64,000 nucleotides of DNA from Fermentibacter sp963718745 [NCBI: Candidatus Fermentibacterota bacterium] (GTDB taxonomy: Bacteria; Fermentibacterota; Fermentibacteria; Fermentibacterales): the NCBI GenBank assembly GCA_963718745.1, contig OY970370.1:1674001-1738000 (forward strand), in the 5' to 3' direction. The notes below the pieces were generated by a model, which was not told the DNA's origin, ran no database searches, and saw nothing but the letters and a program-made list of their open reading frames with translations. Made by a program: the position numbers and the translations under genes. Below are positions 61,417 to 64,000 of this stretch, piece after piece (within the stretch, counting starts at the first letter, position 1; each line of letters starts with the position of its first letter).

Positions 61417-62513
61417 GCGGACTGTTCGGCGGTCTTCCCCATCCGGTCGAAGGGCAGGAGGAGGCGGAGGTCTTCCTCCAGGCGGCCCTCTCGAGCGGGC
61501 GCCTCTCGCATGCCTACCTGTTCGCAGGACCCGGCGGGACCGGCAGGTTCTCATCCGCGCTGGCCCTCGCAGCGGCCTTCATGTGCAGCCGCTCACAAGG
61601 CGGCTGGTGCGGCGGGTGCAGGGACTGCAGCAGGATCCTGAAGCTCCAGCACCCCGACGTGCGAATCACCTTCCCCACCCTCGGCACGACGAAACCCGAG
61701 GAGGTGGCCGATCTCCTCTCGCGCAGGATGGAGGACGGGGTCACCCCTCTCGCGGTGCCCGGCAACTCATCCATCGTCATCGACTCCGTGAGGGAGATCC
61801 AGGCCCGGATGGCGCTCCGCCCCTACGAGGGGAAGGGACGCGTCGAGATCCTCCTCGACGTCGACAGGATGAGACAGGAGGCTTCCAACGCCCTTCTCAA
61901 GACCCTGGAGGAGCCCCCTCCGTCGACGCTCCTGATACTCACCGCCCAGAAGCTCTCGGGCGTGATCCCCACCGTCCGCTCCCGTGCGCACCTGATCCGT
62001 TTCGGCAGGGTGCCGGCAGCGACGATAGCCCGGATAGTCGAGGAGCGGACCGGGGTGGCCGGGCCTGAGGCGCAGCGTGCCGCTGCCTCGGCCGACGGCA
62101 GCGTGGGCACCGCCCTTTCCATCGCAAGGGAGGGCTCCCTGCTCCCGGGGGTGCTCGAACAGGGGATGGGGCTCCTGAGGGCGTCGGACCCCGCCCAGAT
62201 AATCCCGGCCGCGAGGATCATGGCGAAAGCCCTGGGCACATCCGGGAGCGCAGGCCTCTGTTCGGTGATCTCCTCGCTCCTCCACGACATGAGGAGATCC
62301 GCGCTGGGGCGTCCGGTCGTCTTCTCCGCGGAGGAAGACCTGCCGAGGGGTACAGGCTGGTCGGTCGACTCCCTGGGCAGGGCGGTGCGGATCTTTCTTG
62401 CATGCGAATCCCGCCTGAGATCCAACGTCGCTCCGGCTTCGGCCTTGACTGCGGCCTTCTCGGGCGCATGGTACGAGCTCAGACGAGGTGAGGTGCCCGA
62501 TGCAGAACGCTGA
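61413..62513 (+). CDS. holB: DNA polymerase III delta'-type subunit
   Basis: 366 residues. Clamp-loader AAA+ features: HAYLFAGPGGTGRFSSALALA, where the Walker A Lys is Arg, a zinc-binding cluster with Cys in MCSRSQGGWCGGCRDC, and RMRQEASNALLKTLEEPPPST. The sensor/SRC region reads TVRSRAHLIRF. The degenerate Walker A fits delta', which does not need ATP binding. The order holB - PSP1 gene - metG is also conserved in Bacillus (holB-yaaT-...-metS), which supports the call. Confidence 0.83.
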   Translation: MSGLFGGLPHPVEGQEEAEVFLQAALSSGRLSHAYLFAGPGGTGRFSSALALAAAFMCSRSQGGWCGGCRDCSRILKLQHPDVRITFPTLGTTKPEEVADLLSRRMEDGVTPLAVPGNSSIVIDSVREIQARMALRPYEGKGRVEILLDVDRMRQEASNALLKTLEEPPPSTLLILTAQKLSGVIPTVRSRAHLIRFGRVPAATIARIVEERTGVAGPEAQRAAASADGSVGTALSIAREGSLLPGVLEQGMGLLRASDPAQIIPAARIMAKALGTSGSAGLCSVISSLLHDMRRSALGRPVVFSAEEDLPRGTGWSVDSLGRAVRIFLACESRLRSNVAPASALTAAFSGAWYELRRGEVPDAER

Positions 62514-63465
62514 CGAGGGAACAGTCCTGGAAAGGGATGCGGAAGCCTGCACCCCCGGCCTTGTGACGCAGGGAGAGTATCTGGAGGTGGCCTTCCGCGC
62601 CAGGCGGCTGGGCCTCTTCGCCAATACCGGCCTGCCGGTGGACGTCGGCGCGATGGTCGTCGTGTCCGTCGAGCGCGGCGAGGATCTCGGAAGGGTGGTC
62701 TGCAAGTATTCGACCGGCGACACCATCCCCGGAGAGCCGCAGGGGAGCTTCGCCCGGCTGGCGGATCAGTCCGATCTCGAGAGGCTCAGGGCGAATCTCG
62801 CCTTCGAGCAGAAGGCCCTCGACTACTGCCGGGAGAGGGTGCGGACGCGCAAGCTGGAGATGAAGCTCACGGGCTGCGAATCCCAGCTGGACCGGAGGAA
62901 GATCCGGGTCTATTTCACGGCGGAGCAGCGCACCGATTTCCGCGCACTCGTCAGGGATCTCGCGGCCGAGTTCAGGGCACGGATCGAGATGAGGCAGATC
63001 GGAGTGAGGGATGAAGCCAGGCACAGGGACGGGGTAGGCATATGCGGCCTCCGGCTCTGCTGCGCGTCCTTCCTCCGCGAGTTCACGTCCGTGACGCTCA
63101 AGTCGGTGAGGGAACAGAACCTGGCGCCTAATCCGAGCAAGGTTTCGGGATCCTGCAGCAGGCTCATGTGCTGCCTCGCGTACGAGACCGACTTCTACAG
63201 GAAGGCGGGCAAGCTGTTCCCCGAGGTCGGATCGAGGCACCGCGTGGACAACAGGAACGCCGCCGTCGATTCATGCGACATATTCCACGACACGATAACG
63301 CTCTCATGGGAGGGCGGCGGTTCGGAGACCCTCGAGATCGGTGAGTTCCACCGGAGGAGAGGCAAGGGGAAGCCCGGCAGGCCGGGCGACCCGGAGACCG
63401 CCGAGGAAGCCTCCGAGCACCACTCCGACGAGGACCGGAACGAAGACCCTCACGGGAGATCCTGA
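62500..63465 (+). CDS. PSP1-domain protein (RicT/YaaT family)
   Basis: 321 residues from ATG 62500 (GAGGTG upstream; a GTG at 62488 is possible). The PSP1 C-terminal domain is marked by RIEMRQIGVRDEA, GICGLRLCCASFL and CSRLMCCLAYETDFY, whose paired cysteines bind iron-sulfur clusters in RicT of Bacillus, part of the Y-complex that promotes RNase Y processing. The tail (from about residue 285) is charged and disordered. It overlaps holB by 14 nt and its stop overlaps the metG start. Confidence 0.85.
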   Translation: MQNADEGTVLERDAEACTPGLVTQGEYLEVAFRARRLGLFANTGLPVDVGAMVVVSVERGEDLGRVVCKYSTGDTIPGEPQGSFARLADQSDLERLRANLAFEQKALDYCRERVRTRKLEMKLTGCESQLDRRKIRVYFTAEQRTDFRALVRDLAAEFRARIEMRQIGVRDEARHRDGVGICGLRLCCASFLREFTSVTLKSVREQNLAPNPSKVSGSCSRLMCCLAYETDFYRKAGKLFPEVGSRHRVDNRNAAVDSCDIFHDTITLSWEGGGSETLEIGEFHRRRGKGKPGRPGDPETAEEASEHHSDEDRNEDPHGRS

Positions 63466-64000
63466 TGGCAACGAGATACCTGGTGACGAGCGCCCTCCCC
63501 TATGCCAACGGCCCCCTTCATCTGGGCCATCTCGCAGGCGCGTACCTGCCCGCCGACACCTATGTGAGGTGGCTCCGGATGTGCGGCGAGGAAGTGATCT
63601 ATGTCTGCGGGACAGACGAGCACGGCGTTCCCATCACGATAACCGCCGAGAAGCAGGGCAGGACCCCGCGCGAGGTCGTGGACGAATACCACGAAACCAT
63701 ACGCAGGGAGTTCGAGGCTTTCGGCATCTCCTTCGACAACTTCTCGAGGACCTCCCGGCCCGCGCACTTCGATTTCGCCCGCAGGGTCTTCCTCGAACTC
63801 AAGGATAAGGGCCTGATAGTCGAACGGACGATGAAGCAGCTCTACTGCCCGAAATGCTCGAGATACCTGCCTGACCGCTACGTCAACGGGACCTGCCCAA
63901 GGTGCGGCACGCCCGGTGCCCGGGGGGACCTGTGCGAGGCCTGCGGAAGCTGGCTCGAGGCCCTGGAGCTGAAGGACCCGGCATGCAGCATCTGCGGGGA
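63465..64000 (+). CDS. metG: Methionyl-tRNA synthetase, N-terminal part (cut by window end)
   Basis: At least 178 residues to the window edge with no stop. The class I signature is HLGH (19-22), in PYANGPLHLGHLAGAYLPAD, followed by CGTDEHGVPI and the zinc knuckles CPKCSRYLPDRYVNGTCPRC and CEACGSWL ... CSIC, the four-Cys-pair form of MetRS. The KMSKS region lies beyond the window. Its ATG overlaps the PSP1 gene stop. Confidence 0.93.
   Translation, partial: MATRYLVTSALPYANGPLHLGHLAGAYLPADTYVRWLRMCGEEVIYVCGTDEHGVPITITAEKQGRTPREVVDEYHETIRREFEAFGISFDNFSRTSRPAHFDFARRVFLELKDKGLIVERTMKQLYCPKCSRYLPDRYVNGTCPRCGTPGARGDLCEACGSWLEALELKDPACSICG

Overview
The window is 64 kb of GC-rich (clearly above 60 % by eye) bacterial chromosome, densely coded on both strands, with many translationally coupled genes (ATGA, TGATG and TTGA junctions) and frequent GTG/TTG starts. 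It reads as a Gram-negative-type, probably anaerobic bacterium. Lipoproteins with lipoboxes, a Wza-like exporter and a small outer-membrane barrel indicate an outer membrane. Hybrid-cluster protein and several radical-SAM enzymes indicate an anaerobic lifestyle. The phylum cannot be fixed from the sequence alone; the mixture would fit an uncultured FCB-type candidate phylum (inference). I found no phage, insertion sequence, CRISPR array, tRNA or rRNA.

Layout. 1-5 kb: transglutaminase-like exported protein, holin-like membrane protein, CofE-like ligase, creatininase-family amidohydrolase, ABC-2 exporter pair and cutA. 5-7.6 kb: an Rrf2 regulator, hydroxylamine reductase (hcp) and a cupin, behind a good promoter with a palindrome at its start site. 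7.6-12.9 kb (minus): a very long GreA-type factor coupled to a zinc-ribbon protein, an O-antigen-ligase-type protein and a sugar-phosphate transferase. 13-15.5 kb: Tat-exported split-barrel-like protein, HAD phosphatase and PP-loop ATPase. 15.5-19.2 kb: an 8-codon leader peptide and hairpin in front of a heterodimeric ABC exporter. 19.2-22.8 kb: a radical-SAM gene broken by two frameshifts, then a tightly coupled trio (isochorismatase-fold hydrolase, FAD oxidoreductase, RlmN-like radical SAM). 22.8-24.4 kb (minus): thiM-thiE under a TPP riboswitch. 24.5-30.8 kb: repeats, then exported proteins (a 12-repeat GDD/Y plus HEAT protein, two paralogous lipoproteins, a beta-lactamase-fold protein without its catalytic Lys, and an outer-membrane barrel).

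31-44.9 kb: argF, Wza- and Wzz-like polysaccharide export genes, the minus-strand eno-ftsB-rsgA operon, two sigma-54 activators, an M23 lipoprotein, a glycosyltransferase, a NodU-type carbamoyltransferase, a thioesterase and an RmlD-like reductase. 44.8-53.7 kb: uvrA, then a chaperone/protease cluster hsp20-dnaK-grpE-dnaJ-htrA with a previously hidden 59-residue membrane protein. 53.7-56.8 kb (minus): a TPR-type protein with a Pro/Ala tandem repeat and a B12-binding radical-SAM enzyme. 57-64 kb: a biotin-dependent carboxyltransferase subunit, a 30-bp perfect AT-rich palindrome, a SAM-II riboswitch plus terminator controlling metK, then an EnvC-like protein, holB, a PSP1/RicT protein and metG (cut by the window end).

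The most notable items are the leader-peptide ABC exporter, the SAM-II switch with an apparent antiterminator, the perfect palindrome beside it, the coupled three-gene oxidoreductase/radical-SAM cassette, the GDD/Y repeat protein, and two genes whose reading frames imply CTG start codons.
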